DNA of 64,000 nucleotides from contig WNNJ02002276.1 of the NCBI GenBank assembly GCA_012934845.2, positions 62,001 to 126,000 of the forward strand. Reading direction: 5' to 3'. The notes beneath the pieces are model-generated. The model was not told the DNA's origin. It was given only the letters and a program-made list of their open reading frames with translations, and ran no database searches. A program made the translations under genes and the position numbers. Shown here in pieces: positions 47,601 through 57,214 of the stretch; the stretch's first letter is position 1; each line of letters opens with the position of its first letter. The DNA is from Pomphorhynchus laevis. Lineage: Eukaryota > Acanthocephala > Palaeacanthocephala > Echinorhynchida > Pomphorhynchidae.

Positions 47601-48720
47601 CAACAATACAGCATAAACATATTGCAGATCCATGTGCAATAGATGCCATACATATTTTGGGCAAATATGGAATTTTTTTACTTCAAACGTTTTGCTATGA
47701 CCTATCAATAAAATTCTCACCATTTCCAGTATCCAATAAGGCCATTACAAGGTAATTATTTAGCAATACTTCTATCTTGGCCTGTTCTATATCACCTGAT
47801 CTATATTGTGGCAGATAAAGATAGTGTAGCTATGGATGGAAATTGGTTAGATGTTTCGCAAGTTGTTGCAGACGAAGGAGTCAAGCCAGCAAAAGCTTAT
47901 CGACAAACAATCGCAAAGTGACACAATTTATTGCATTTTCGACAACTCGCAAGTCTGGCAGTGCACTTACTGCGAGGATGTCGCTCACGGCCACAAAAAT
48001 GTACTTTTATTTTGAATGAGATATCAAAGAGCATTGATGAGCTTCATCATTTGTGTAGTTTTGTACAGGAACTGCTAGCACGTGAATATCCGATATTCGA
48101 TATGCTTCAGCATTCTACTGTGCCGATTCGATTGTTCGAGCCTTTTCAACTGCATCCGACAATGTAAGCTTTTGTGCCTCAAGCAATCGTTGTCTAATAT
48201 CGCTAGATTTCAATCCTGAAATAAAGCGTCACGAACACATAAGTTGTGATGTTCATCTGCTTTGAAATCACGGAAATCACAATTCTTTCCGAGTATATCT
48301 GGAACATATTCATTAATCGGCTGATTTTATAATTGTTTGCAGGTACTCAATTGATAGTGTCCAAATAAATCATTTTTAGGCTTCAAATATAATCCATCTA
48401 AATGCTTAAGCACCGTATCGTAATCGTCAATTTCAGAGATTTAATTCTAAACGTTTGAAGCAACATGATTAACAAGTACATTAATTTTATCATTTTCGTC
48501 AAGGTCAGGAACTTTCGATATGTATTTTTTGAAACTTCGTTTCCAGCGTATCCGGCAATTTTCTGAGTCAACTGTGTTAGTTGAAGTTGATAACAACTCG
48601 GGCTTAAAAAGTTTGTCCATGTATCACGATAAAGACAATAGTTTAATAAACTGTGGTAAAATAAAGATAAGACTATTCTTTGAATTTTTAAATTTCCAGG
48701 AACTATCAGGTGTAGTTAAA
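44700..48720 (-). mobile_element. Fossil Ty3/gypsy-type LTR retrotransposon (broken, interrupted by a LINE)
   Basis: Minus-strand translation gives the usual gypsy order. Gag-like sequence is at about 48570-48130 and a zinc-knuckle-like region at about 48010-47880. A retropepsin-like region is at about 47760-47450 (NLCGEIILDHPLL, KFNGSRPPL). The beginning of RT is at about 46580-46390 (VKSRRYYAHH, CQAPWRAQIVVITG), with RT/RNase H continuing to ~45380. An integrase zinc-binding part is near 45230-45100 and a C-terminal remnant reaches ~44750. The element is clearly dead, with probably ten or more breaks, and an L2-like LINE is inserted at 46826-47440. No paired LTRs were recognised. It is an old insertion, older than the LINE it contains. 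Confidence 0.85.
46826..47442 (+). mobile_element. L2-like LINE, 3' fragment inserted in the gypsy fossil
   Basis: Reads LRNLRQVRRLIDF (about 46831), then after a frame change SRLDYCLSLFSNSP, LQRIVNVAVRIL, SFGFRSFVVAALLSWNHLP and FKRQIQF, the canonical end of an L2/CR1-type ORF2 (46874-47350). The 3' UTR contains CATGTAAGCGTGCAGTTGGCACGCATTTGCCACGTTGAATAA. This is the same 3' end as the minus-strand copies at 30730-31625 and 51150-54420. It lies in the opposite orientation to its host element. The junctions are at about 46826 and 47440. Confidence 0.85.
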
Positions 48721-48786
48721 TGACAAGAAAAATCATTTTGATATTTCTGAAGATGCTAGTAGTTACTAGCGAAATAATAATGTAAT

Positions 48787-48852
48787 ATTGTAAGAACTTA
48801 ATATAACCGAGACAAATTGAAATTTGTCTTGGTTATATTAAGTTCTTACAAT
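48787..48852. repeat. Near-perfect palindrome, ~32-bp arms
   Basis: ATTGTAAGAACTTAATATAA... (48787 on) is matched by its reverse complement ending at 48852, with one difference (CTCGG against CTTGG) and almost no spacer. It would form a stable hairpin or cruciform just outside the gypsy remnant. It may be a small foldback element. No target duplication is obvious. Confidence 0.8.
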
Positions 48853-49487
48853 TGAAAAGGACTGCTAAGTACAGTCGAAATATCAAATAAATAAAGTTCT
48901 TTTTGTATTCTCGGGGATGGTTCGCAATAAAAAAGTTACTTTTGACCCCAAAGCAATTCTCAACGATATATTATTATATTATATAATTATAACATATGAC
49001 AATATTATTAAGTCAATAATATTATTGACTTATTCTATTTTTACATTTTTAGAAGATGTTTTAGTGAATTGACTGAATATCCGTGTGGATCGTATCTCAT
49101 TAGCCATCAATTTTGTCACTCAGGTTGTTAGCATTTGCTAAAGTATACTATGCCTATTTATGATAGTTATTTTAGCTAATGTTTATCTTTTTGCATTGTC
49201 ATCTTGAATGATTAGGATTAAGATAGTCCAGGTACACGATATTCGTGCAAAATTAAATCTGTCGACGAGTTGCAATTTCAAACATTATACTTTTTTTCAG
49301 AATGTGATGTAACTTTTTCAAATTAAAACGGTAAATCACGAATAATTTAAATCTTATGTATTATGTCTAATTATTAAAAGTATAAATTTCATTGTATAAT
49401 GGAATTCACTACATGATGGGATTGAACATCCTACGTCAAAATACTTTATCACTAATATCATTCTTTATTTCAATTTATTTGTTATAG
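48853..49487. other. Upstream region of the RCL1-like gene
   Basis: A/T-rich, no gene. It ends in CAATTTATTTGTTATAG directly before the RCL1-like ATG. That looks like a splice acceptor or trans-splice acceptor, so an upstream non-coding exon or a spliced leader is possible (flatworms use both). Confidence 0.4.
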
Positions 49488-50612
49488 ATGTTTAATAAAA
49501 ACACACTTGAATTTAATGGTTGTGCGTATTTTCGACAACGTCTTGCATTAAGTCTGCTCTCCGGTAAGCCCATAATTATTAATCGTATTAGATGCGATTC
49601 TGAAAGCATCGGATGCCTTCCTTATGAGGTAGATTTATTGCGGTTCATTGAAAAGTTAACGAACGGTACAAAAGTTTCAATTAACAAATCTGGAACTACC
49701 GTATCTTTCGTACCCGGAGTTTTAATAGGAGGCACAGTGTCCCACACTTGTGATTCGGAACAGTCCCCAAGCTATTATATTGAATTCAGTTTGATGATAG
49801 CTCCATTCTGTAAATGTTCACTAAACATAAGCTTTACTGGTGATTATCCTAAATTATCTACCTGTCCTTCTATTGAGCGCTTGCAACGATCTGTAGCGAA
49901 AATGATTCCCAAATTTATCGAACAAAATACGGATGTAATTATCAAACGTTTAGACGATAAAGTGGTTTTCGAATGCAGTCGAGTAAATCAGTTGAAACCA
50001 TGTGGTCTTTGGATTGATCCTGGTAAAGTAAAACGGATTCGTGGCGTTGCATATAGGCTTGGGAGAATACCTGCTAGCACATTATCACGAATGATTGATT
50101 GCATTAAGAAAGTGTTGCTGGACATTTTACCAGACGTTTACATTGTATGTGACAGTCGACCTTCGAAGGAACCAGTATACGGTCTTTGTCTGGTGGCCGA
50201 ATCAACTGATCCGAACTGCTGCTACACAAGTGAAGTAACCTCTGAGAGTGTTACCAATCGTCAACTTGATAAATATGTTACTCCAGATCTTGTTGCTGAA
50301 GAGGCGTTAACCAAACTGTTAAAAGAAATCTATTGTGGAGGTGTTGTTGATTCAGTTAGTCAGCCTTTAGCCTTACTGTACATGGCATGTAACCAACCAG
50401 ATTTATCGAAGGTTAATGTCGGACGACTTAGCAAAACATCAGTAGAAATGTTAAGGAACTTAAATAGATTTTTTAACTTGAAATTTCGACTATCAGAAGA
50501 GAATAACGCCGTGGATGCTGACGATGATACGTTTCTTACTGGATCACCAACAAGAACGATTTTATCATGCTTTGGTGTGGGTTATCGAAACATCTTTAAA
50601 AATTTAACGTAA
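49488..50612 (+). CDS. RCL1: RCL1-like RNA 3'-terminal phosphate cyclase-like protein
   Basis: Nucleolar protein needed for early cleavage of pre-rRNA in 18S rRNA/40S subunit biogenesis, where it works with the GTPase Bms1. It has the RNA-3'-phosphate cyclase fold but RCL1 proteins lack cyclase activity. The single frame of 374 residues matches the usual ~370 and starts at the family position (FNGCAYFRQRLALSLLSGKP, residues 9-28). Further matches are LTNGTKVSINKSGTTVSFVPG (57-77), GGTVSHTC, IDPGKVKRIRGVAYR (176-190), LVAEST, EIYCGGVVDSVSQPLALLYM and a C-terminal SCFGVGYRNIFKNL. The Gly-rich loop before 'EVVF' in other RCL1 proteins (GGGGEV) is reduced to DDKVVF (about 156-161), which is unusual. 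It is intronless. An AG directly before the ATG could be a splice site. Orthology is confident; activity is not testable here. Confidence 0.95.
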   Translation: MFNKNTLEFNGCAYFRQRLALSLLSGKPIIINRIRCDSESIGCLPYEVDLLRFIEKLTNGTKVSINKSGTTVSFVPGVLIGGTVSHTCDSEQSPSYYIEFSLMIAPFCKCSLNISFTGDYPKLSTCPSIERLQRSVAKMIPKFIEQNTDVIIKRLDDKVVFECSRVNQLKPCGLWIDPGKVKRIRGVAYRLGRIPASTLSRMIDCIKKVLLDILPDVYIVCDSRPSKEPVYGLCLVAESTDPNCCYTSEVTSESVTNRQLDKYVTPDLVAEEALTKLLKEIYCGGVVDSVSQPLALLYMACNQPDLSKVNVGRLSKTSVEMLRNLNRFFNLKFRLSEENNAVDADDDTFLTGSPTRTILSCFGVGYRNIFKNLT

Positions 50613-51149
50613 AAGTTCCAAATATTTCATTGTGCGTATTACATATTTTCTGTATAATATTTCTTTGTTTATTTTTTACTTAAATACCGTGTTAATCTTG
50701 TATACGAATTTGCAGTTCAGAGGGGTCAATTGAGGCTGAAATGGATTTATTGTTCGGCCGATTGACCAAACTTATCTTCTAGGAGAAGCGTTAATATTTT
50801 CGCCTGAATGATCATAAATCAACTATGATCATGTTATCCCAGTAAAAAATCGATTATGTGAAAAACTTTTCGTCTATTTCAACATCTACACCCTAATTTT
50901 CAATTTATTATTTAATTATTTTTTATCCACGGTGGTCTATGAATTATAAAAACTATCTGATGTCATCTACGCCATAGAATTAATGATAGTCTTATATGAT
51001 TCTAACATACAAAACGTGTCATTTGAAAAGGCACATATTTCGTATCCAGATTAGATTTGTCGTTTAATTCGCATTTTAAACTCTGTCGAGTTGGTATTTT
51101 TCAGACCAAAGTTGTATGAGTCTATAAAATTAAATTAAAATAAAATTAT
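50613..51149. other. Intergenic between RCL1-like gene and LINE
   Basis: The 3' flank of the RCL1-like gene. Nothing further recognised. Confidence 0.45.
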
Positions 51150-54100
51150 TTTTTTAACGTGGCAAATGCGTGCCAGCTCACGCTGACATGACCACAACAA
51201 AACAAAAATGTAAATCATGTGTCGAGAAGGTGTGAACGGAGGAGTGTTTGAATGTGATAAAGGAGGGAGTGCGGCGGACGTCGAGAGGGAGTTGATTCCA
51301 GGCGAGTGAGGCGGCGACGAGGAAGGATCGGAGACCGTAGTTGTTGGAGTAATTGGGAACGTGGAGTAAGAGGGAATTACGGAAACGCAGCGATAGCGAG
51401 GTGGGGCGAGTATCGTCTAAGAAAGGAAGGTTGATGAACGATGGGGAGCCGACAGCGATTAGACGAAAAGTTACGAGAAGAAGGCGAAGTTTGATGCGGA
51501 TGTGGATGGTGGGCTAGGAGAGTTAGGCAAAATATGTGGATGTGTGGTCGAAGCGACGGAGACGAAAGATAACTAGAAGGCGGAGTTGATTATGCGTTGT
51601 AGGGGTAGGATTATGGATTTTGGAGAATTGGCGAAAAGGCTAAGCCAGTAATCGATTTTAGGAAAAAGAAATGTTTAAAGAAGAGACATACAAGAACGGA
51701 AGTCGATAAGGGGGCGGATACGGTGGATGTCACGGAGAATTAAGTTAGACGAGCGGACGTTGTCACGGATGAATTGTTTAAGAGAATAAAAAATTGCCAA
51801 AAGATACAGTGGGAGGAGAAATGTTTGGTTTACGGGGGGAGGATTTACATTATTTTGGAATTGTCGGGGTTTAGAACGAGATGGAGATTGGAGAGACGTT
51901 TGTAGATAGAAGAAAGACAGTTGGAGGCAGAAATGCCGATATCGTGTATGCGATGTGCGGGTGCATGAGCATAGATGAGGATGTCATCGGCGTATTGCAT
52001 GACGTTAAAGGAGTAAGGTTTGATAAACGGAGAGAGATCACTAAGCAGAAGAGAGGAAAGCAGGGTACCTAGGACTGAACCTTGTGGGACCCCGCAAAAA
52101 ATAGGGATGGAAGGGGAGGATCATTAATTAGAACAGACGCGAAAGGAACGGTCGGAAAGATATGAGGCAAACCATGCTACGGAGGAGGAAGATAAGCTGT
52201 AATCATAACGAAGGCGAGAAAGGAGGACGGAGTGGTCCACAATGTCGAATGCGGAGGAGAGGTCGAGGGAGATGAGAACACTATATAGAGCCTCGTCTCG
52301 AGAAATGAGTAAGTCGTTGTAAACTTTCATGCAGGCGATTTCTGTGGAGTGATTAGAGCGGAAAGCGAATTGGAAAGAAGGATACAGATTGGATGAGGAG
52401 AGATAAGCGTTGATATGTATTAAGATGCAGCCTTCTAAGAGCTTAGAGAGAGTAGAGTAGTGAAATGGGGCGATAACTAGAAGGAAGGGTGGGGTTGAGC
52501 GATTGTTTTTTAAGGAGGGGCGAACAATTGCGGATTTACAATGTGAAGGGAAGATTCGACTGTGGATGGACGAGTTAAACAAGGTTGTGAGAAAATGGGA
52601 TATCGATGAGCATATGGATTTTAATATGTGAGTAGGCAGGGGATCGGCAGGTGAGGTTTTGTTGGGCAAGGACATGAGGACAGATGATACTTCGGTAGGT
52701 GAGACAGGGAGACAATGAAAGAGTTCCGGGAGGATGATGCTAGGCGGGGCAGAGTGGGATAGGATGGAGACCGGGGTGTGAGAGAGCAACGTGGGTACTT
52801 TAGTCTGGAGAAATGACGAATAATCATGGGGATTGATGTTGCAAGGCGAAAAGGAGCGAGCAAGGATTGAGTTAAAAGTATGCTAGAGAGTCTTAGAGTT
52901 CAATGAAGTGATGATTTGATGCTGCCAAAAAGAGTTGCATTTGGTGCGTAATAGGTAGAGATAAGACCGGCGAAAAGCTAGGTAGGAATCACGGAAAGAC
53001 GGAGTGATTGAGCGGAAATCACTTCTGAGTGAGCGGTGATAGACTCTCAAAGCATGACGGAGTCGACGCTTTGAGAGTAGGCATAGGATGTCAAACTATG
53101 GGGCGCGGTGCAAGCGACGTTGAGGGTGAGGCTTTAAGGGCAAGAGAAGATCGAGAGTGGATGTGAGTTCCTAGTCGAAAAGAAAGGCGAGATCGTGAAG
53201 AAAGGAATATGTTATTGTGTGATAGGATAGAGACGATTTGAGTAAGGTCGAGCGGAGAAGAGAGAGGTCAAGATTACTCCAAGAGCGACGTAGGATTGTA
53301 TGTGTGTGAGGAGGGGTGTGGTTGTGAGTGAGATTAAGGGTGACGAGAAAGTGATCGGATAGACCAGGATCGAAAATGGACAGTAAGGTATAGGCAGCAA
53401 AATGATCGGGGACAGCGATGATGTCAAGTGCCCCACCAAAAATATGTGTGGGGGCAGTGGATATTGGTTTGTGGTTATAGTTAGATAGTATGTTGATGGA
53501 CTGGATGGACTCTGTGGAAGAGGGGCGGTCGAGGCGGATGTTGAAGTAGCCAAGAGCGATTGAAGGGATGGAAGTGTCTAGCGGAGAAGACATAGGGGAG
53601 ATGGAGCGCCATCGAATTTTGGGACGGGTGTGGACAACTTGAAAATTTCCGTCTATGTTTCGGATAGAGAGTGATGTTTCGCCGTTTTTCTCGCGACGGC
53701 GTTTTTTAATGCGGGCGGAAGAGAGTTGTGCGATTTCAGAAGGTGTGCGATCGGGGAAAATTCGAGTGGTTGAAGATGACATGAGTTTAAATCGTTGAGA
53801 GAGGACAGAAGACGCGTGAGAGCAATGCTTGAAAACAATTTTTAGGAGAGGGGCTGGGAAGGATTAGATTGAGAAGATTTGTTTAGACGGATGAATGCGA
53901 CAGGAGAAATGTCCTTGAAAAAGGATGGTTTATCCGCAGGAACAATAGACGAGATGATGGATCTGAAGGCGGAAACATCGTGGTCGAGACGTGCTTGTGG
54001 AGATAAGGAGTTGGAATGAGTGATATTAGTGACGATGACGCAACGATCGCGAGAAGGAAAGCGCTTCCGTAAAGGAGGACGACTGACGTGAGTAGGTGAG

Positions 54101-54420
54101 ATCACGATAGAAGAGCTGGCAGTTGATGATTTGGAGGGATTTGGTTTGACGACGGGAGACATAGAGGATAATGATAATAAAGAGGGTGGCAAGCGATGTG
54201 AGGAAAGGTTAGGATTGGAAGGATCATGGAGGTTGGTGGATGTGATTTTGATTAATGGATGCAAGTTAATGAGAAACGAGACGGGAAGGACGGAACGTGG
54301 GGTGTCGGGGAGTGAAGATGACATGGAATGGGAAGTGTATATGATGGCAGGGTCGGTGGTTGGAGAAAGGACATTAGAAACGACGGGGGTAGTTTGATTT
54401 GACGTGTTGGATGTTGATAT
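51150..54420 (-). mobile_element. L2-like LINE, near full length, broken
   Basis: Read on the minus strand from 54.4 kb downward. A Ser/Pro-rich ORF1-like region (54324-53842) is followed by the end of an apurinic-like endonuclease (53782-53171: IALGYFNIRLDRPS, GGALDIIAV, DPGLSDHFLVTLNLTHN). The RT N-terminus follows at 52789-52124 (LPNKTSPADPLPT, SLDLSSAFDIVDHSVLLSRL, YLSDRSFRV). Then come GVPQGSVLG (about 52085), YADDILIYAHAPAHRIHD (51990-51940), LVLNPDNSKIM and the C-terminal part. The 3' end carries CGCATTTGCCACGTT. The domains fall in several frames, so ORF2 is disrupted a few times, but both boundaries of the element are present. It is the best reference copy of the family also seen at 30730 and 46826. 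Confidence 0.88.
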
Positions 54421-55100
54421 GTGCTTATTGGAAAGTTTGCGATTAGTTTCTTGTAGACTATATATATCTTGAGACTCTCTATTTCACTTCTAACTTCAAG
54501 GGTTGAAGTTAGAAGTAAAATGAAAACCATTTTCGTAAAAACCCTTCATCGATTCCAACATTCACGTTTTAGTTTTAATTTTTTATATTTTTTATATTTC
54601 TTGCTAAATGTGATGATACTGTAAGAGCATTTGCTCCGAGGTAGTATACGAAAGTTTTGTCAAATGTAGAAAAATAATAAAGTCCAACAAATTGTTTTTA
54701 ATATAATATTTATAATCAACCACTGGATATGCATGTCATGTTTCTCCAAACCTGATATTCCTAGGAGAAATTGAGGCCAAATTTATTTGGCAATTGTGAT
54801 CAATCTTCTTATCGCTAATATTTCATCGCTATATTTCGATTGGCTTTGATTCAATTTTCATATCGCTTATGATAACATTTCCGATTCCACTTGAGTTAAT
54901 CAAAACAAGTGTATATTTTTCAGTATGCGTTCGCTATATTTCGCGTTTCATTTTGCTTCAATATGTTATACTCAAATCACGTGATATTAAATTTAAAAAT
55001 ATCGGTAAAAATTATGTATATACTGTAGGATTTTTATTCGTTTAAGTTTCGTCGGATAAATTATACACTTGGGATTTCTAAACTTGTAGTTCACGATAAA
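54421..55100. other. Spacer containing a perfect hairpin
   Basis: ACTTCTAACTTCAA (54486-54499) and its exact reverse complement (54503-54516) are separated by GGG, just beyond the 5' end of the L2-like LINE. No gene in the remainder. Confidence 0.6.
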
Positions 55101-55109
55101 TTTAAACTT

Positions 55110-56618
55110 TTGGTAATGTTTTTTATAATATTAGCCCGTAAATTTGGCTCTCCTGGTCCAGATGATATTTCACCTTACCTAATTAATGCGGTTGGACCTG
55201 CCGTAAGTAGTGTTTTAGCGCATATATTTTCATTTAGCCTGACAAATTCGTGGGTTCCTGCAATATGGAAGTCTTCTATTGTTGTACCAATCCCTAAAAA
55301 ACAGCCAGCAACTGCTTGTTTAGATTTTCGCCCTATCAGTTTGACCAGTGTTCTCTCTAAATTACTAGAACGAGTTATTGCCAAAAGGCTACTCGAGCAT
55401 CTAAACTTTAACAGCATTCTTACTGATTCTCAACACGGATTCAGACAAGGCCGTTCATGTCTATCTAACTTGCTTACCGCGAGAGAGAGTTGGATGGAAG
55501 TACTAAGCTCAGGACTTTGTCTCGACGTCGTATTTCTAGATTTTTCGAAAGCCTTTGATCGTGTTCCACATAAAGGTCTTGTGTCACTCTTAATTCACTA
55601 CGGCGTCCCTCGTGTAATCTGCTCTTGGATTGAAAATTTTCTTTCATTGCGTACGTTTAAAATAAGAGTTGGTGAGCCTTTATCTGCAGAAAGAAGTATG
55701 TCGACAGGTGTCCCTCAGGGTTCTGCATTAGGTCCTCTATTATTTATCACGTTCCTTAACGATTTACTCTTACGTATTGAGAACTCTCACTTGGCATTCG
55801 CTGATGATCTTAAAATTTGGACTGCTATACGAGATATTGATGACTGTAATTCTTTACAGGCAGACTTGGATCGCGTTTATGATTGGTGCCATTATACTGG
55901 ATTGCATATTAACGTTGATAAGTGTATACTTATGAGAATGGGTAAAAAATCCAGTAATTTTACATATCATATCGGCGATGTTCTTCTCACTGAAGTATCA
56001 CATCATAGGGATTTAGGAATTATCGTGCAGGCATCATTAAAAACTAAACTTAATAGTGAAAGAGCAATAAAAAGCGCTACTCGTGCTCTATATATTGTAA
56101 AGAACTCATTCCTTAAGATTACCACGAATGTCTTTAGAAATTTGTTTAACACGTTGGTTCGTCCGCATTTAGAGTATGCAATTCAGGCTTCTTTCCCGGT
56201 CACCAAACAAGAAAGGACAGATATTGAGTCAGTTCTAAGGCGAGGTTCTCGTTTATGTTCGAATGCGAGAGTGGATTACGCATCTCGATTAGATTTGCTA
56301 AGAATTCAACCGATGTCGTCACGATTTTTGTTTCTTGACTTAATAGGAATGTATGCACTTGTACACCGGTTGGACGGTTATCCGAGTGGTTCGATCACAT
56401 TACGTTCATCGATTTTGAGAGGTCACAGCAAAACTGTCTATAAAACAAGGCATGGTAGGTATCCAAAATGCTGGCGATTGTCGCACAGGGTACTTAATAT
56501 TTGGAATTCTCTGTCTGAGGAAATTGCTTCCGCCCGGAGTCTGCATTTGTTCAAAAAATTATTAAAGACATGGATCATCAAGAAGACGAGAAACGAGTCA
56601 TGGACATATTTGTCGTGA
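55110..56618 (+). CDS. Reverse transcriptase of the CR1-like LINE (ORF2 C-terminal part)
   Basis: 502 residues without interruption. RT motifs in order: DFRPISL (72-78), DSQHGFRQGRS (106-116), VVFLDFSKAFDRVPH (140-154, catalytic Asp), TGVPQGSALGPLLF (199-212), LAFADDLKIW (228-237, catalytic DD). Then come INVDKC, HHRDLGI and the LINE C-terminal domain (RPHLEYAIQ, RRGSRLC, RGHSKTVYKTRHGRYP, IWNSLSEEIAS). The first Met is an artefact of truncation, and residues 1-12 come from the flanking DNA or junction. It would prime reverse transcription at nicked target DNA in the intact element. The frame being unbroken indicates a young insertion. The 3' half matches the fragment at 43775-44395. Confidence 0.9.
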   Translation: MVMFFIILARKFGSPGPDDISPYLINAVGPAVSSVLAHIFSFSLTNSWVPAIWKSSIVVPIPKKQPATACLDFRPISLTSVLSKLLERVIAKRLLEHLNFNSILTDSQHGFRQGRSCLSNLLTARESWMEVLSSGLCLDVVFLDFSKAFDRVPHKGLVSLLIHYGVPRVICSWIENFLSLRTFKIRVGEPLSAERSMSTGVPQGSALGPLLFITFLNDLLLRIENSHLAFADDLKIWTAIRDIDDCNSLQADLDRVYDWCHYTGLHINVDKCILMRMGKKSSNFTYHIGDVLLTEVSHHRDLGIIVQASLKTKLNSERAIKSATRALYIVKNSFLKITTNVFRNLFNTLVRPHLEYAIQASFPVTKQERTDIESVLRRGSRLCSNARVDYASRLDLLRIQPMSSRFLFLDLIGMYALVHRLDGYPSGSITLRSSILRGHSKTVYKTRHGRYPKCWRLSHRVLNIWNSLSEEIASARSLHLFKKLLKTWIIKKTRNESWTYLS

Positions 56619-56745
56619 TTTTTATTTTTTTTTCTTGTTGACTTATTTTTCTTCATTTCTTATTTTTTAGTTTTATTTTTTTTAAACTGTGATCAGGCAG
56701 AATAGCCTTATGGCTAAGCCTTGTAAGAATAATAATAATAAATAT
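55110..56745 (+). mobile_element. CR1-like LINE, 5'-truncated with intact RT frame
   Basis: The copy starts inside ORF2 at the RT N-terminus (GSPGPDDISPYLI) and ends with GGCAGAATAGCCTTATGGCT and an AATAATAATAATAAA tail (56697-56742). The endonuclease and ORF1 are missing, so it cannot have moved on its own. It lies in the same orientation as RCL1 and the kleisin gene. Confidence 0.9.
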
Positions 56746-57214
56746 GAATTTTAAAGTAAGAGTTGTTAATACTCACTTGTATCGTCGTTCGTGTACAGCT
56801 AGTTGCCGACATAAGTAACTAACATGTTAGAAAGTTTCCGAAACTGATTTTAGAAATAAATATTTTCTTTTATAAAAAGAAATTATTTCCCTAAATGTTT
56901 GCTTATCTTCATTTACACCGACGAAGATTTTCGGCCTCAACAGTCCAAGAAAAGTTTTGGAAGTTTTCATTCAGCTTCATAGTTTATTTGTAAAAATAAA
57001 AATGATATTTGCATTTTTATAATTTTGAGATTACATTCTTCCTATTTAACATCAAATATTGCAATTTAATATTTAATAAATATTAAATATTAAATATCAA
57101 TATTCAATAAATTTCTCGTTTTGCTCAGTCAGCTACATTCAATATGGAGTTCAACGTTTGGGCTAAGTATACGCTTTTTGCATTTTAGCAATTCGATCTA
57201 TACATATTAACGTG
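56746..57214. other. AT-rich spacer
   Basis: No gene recognised. Confidence 0.45.

Noticed and set aside
51881-52072. + strand open frame in the L2-like LINE
   Set aside because: It is antisense to the YADD-containing RT segment on the minus strand.
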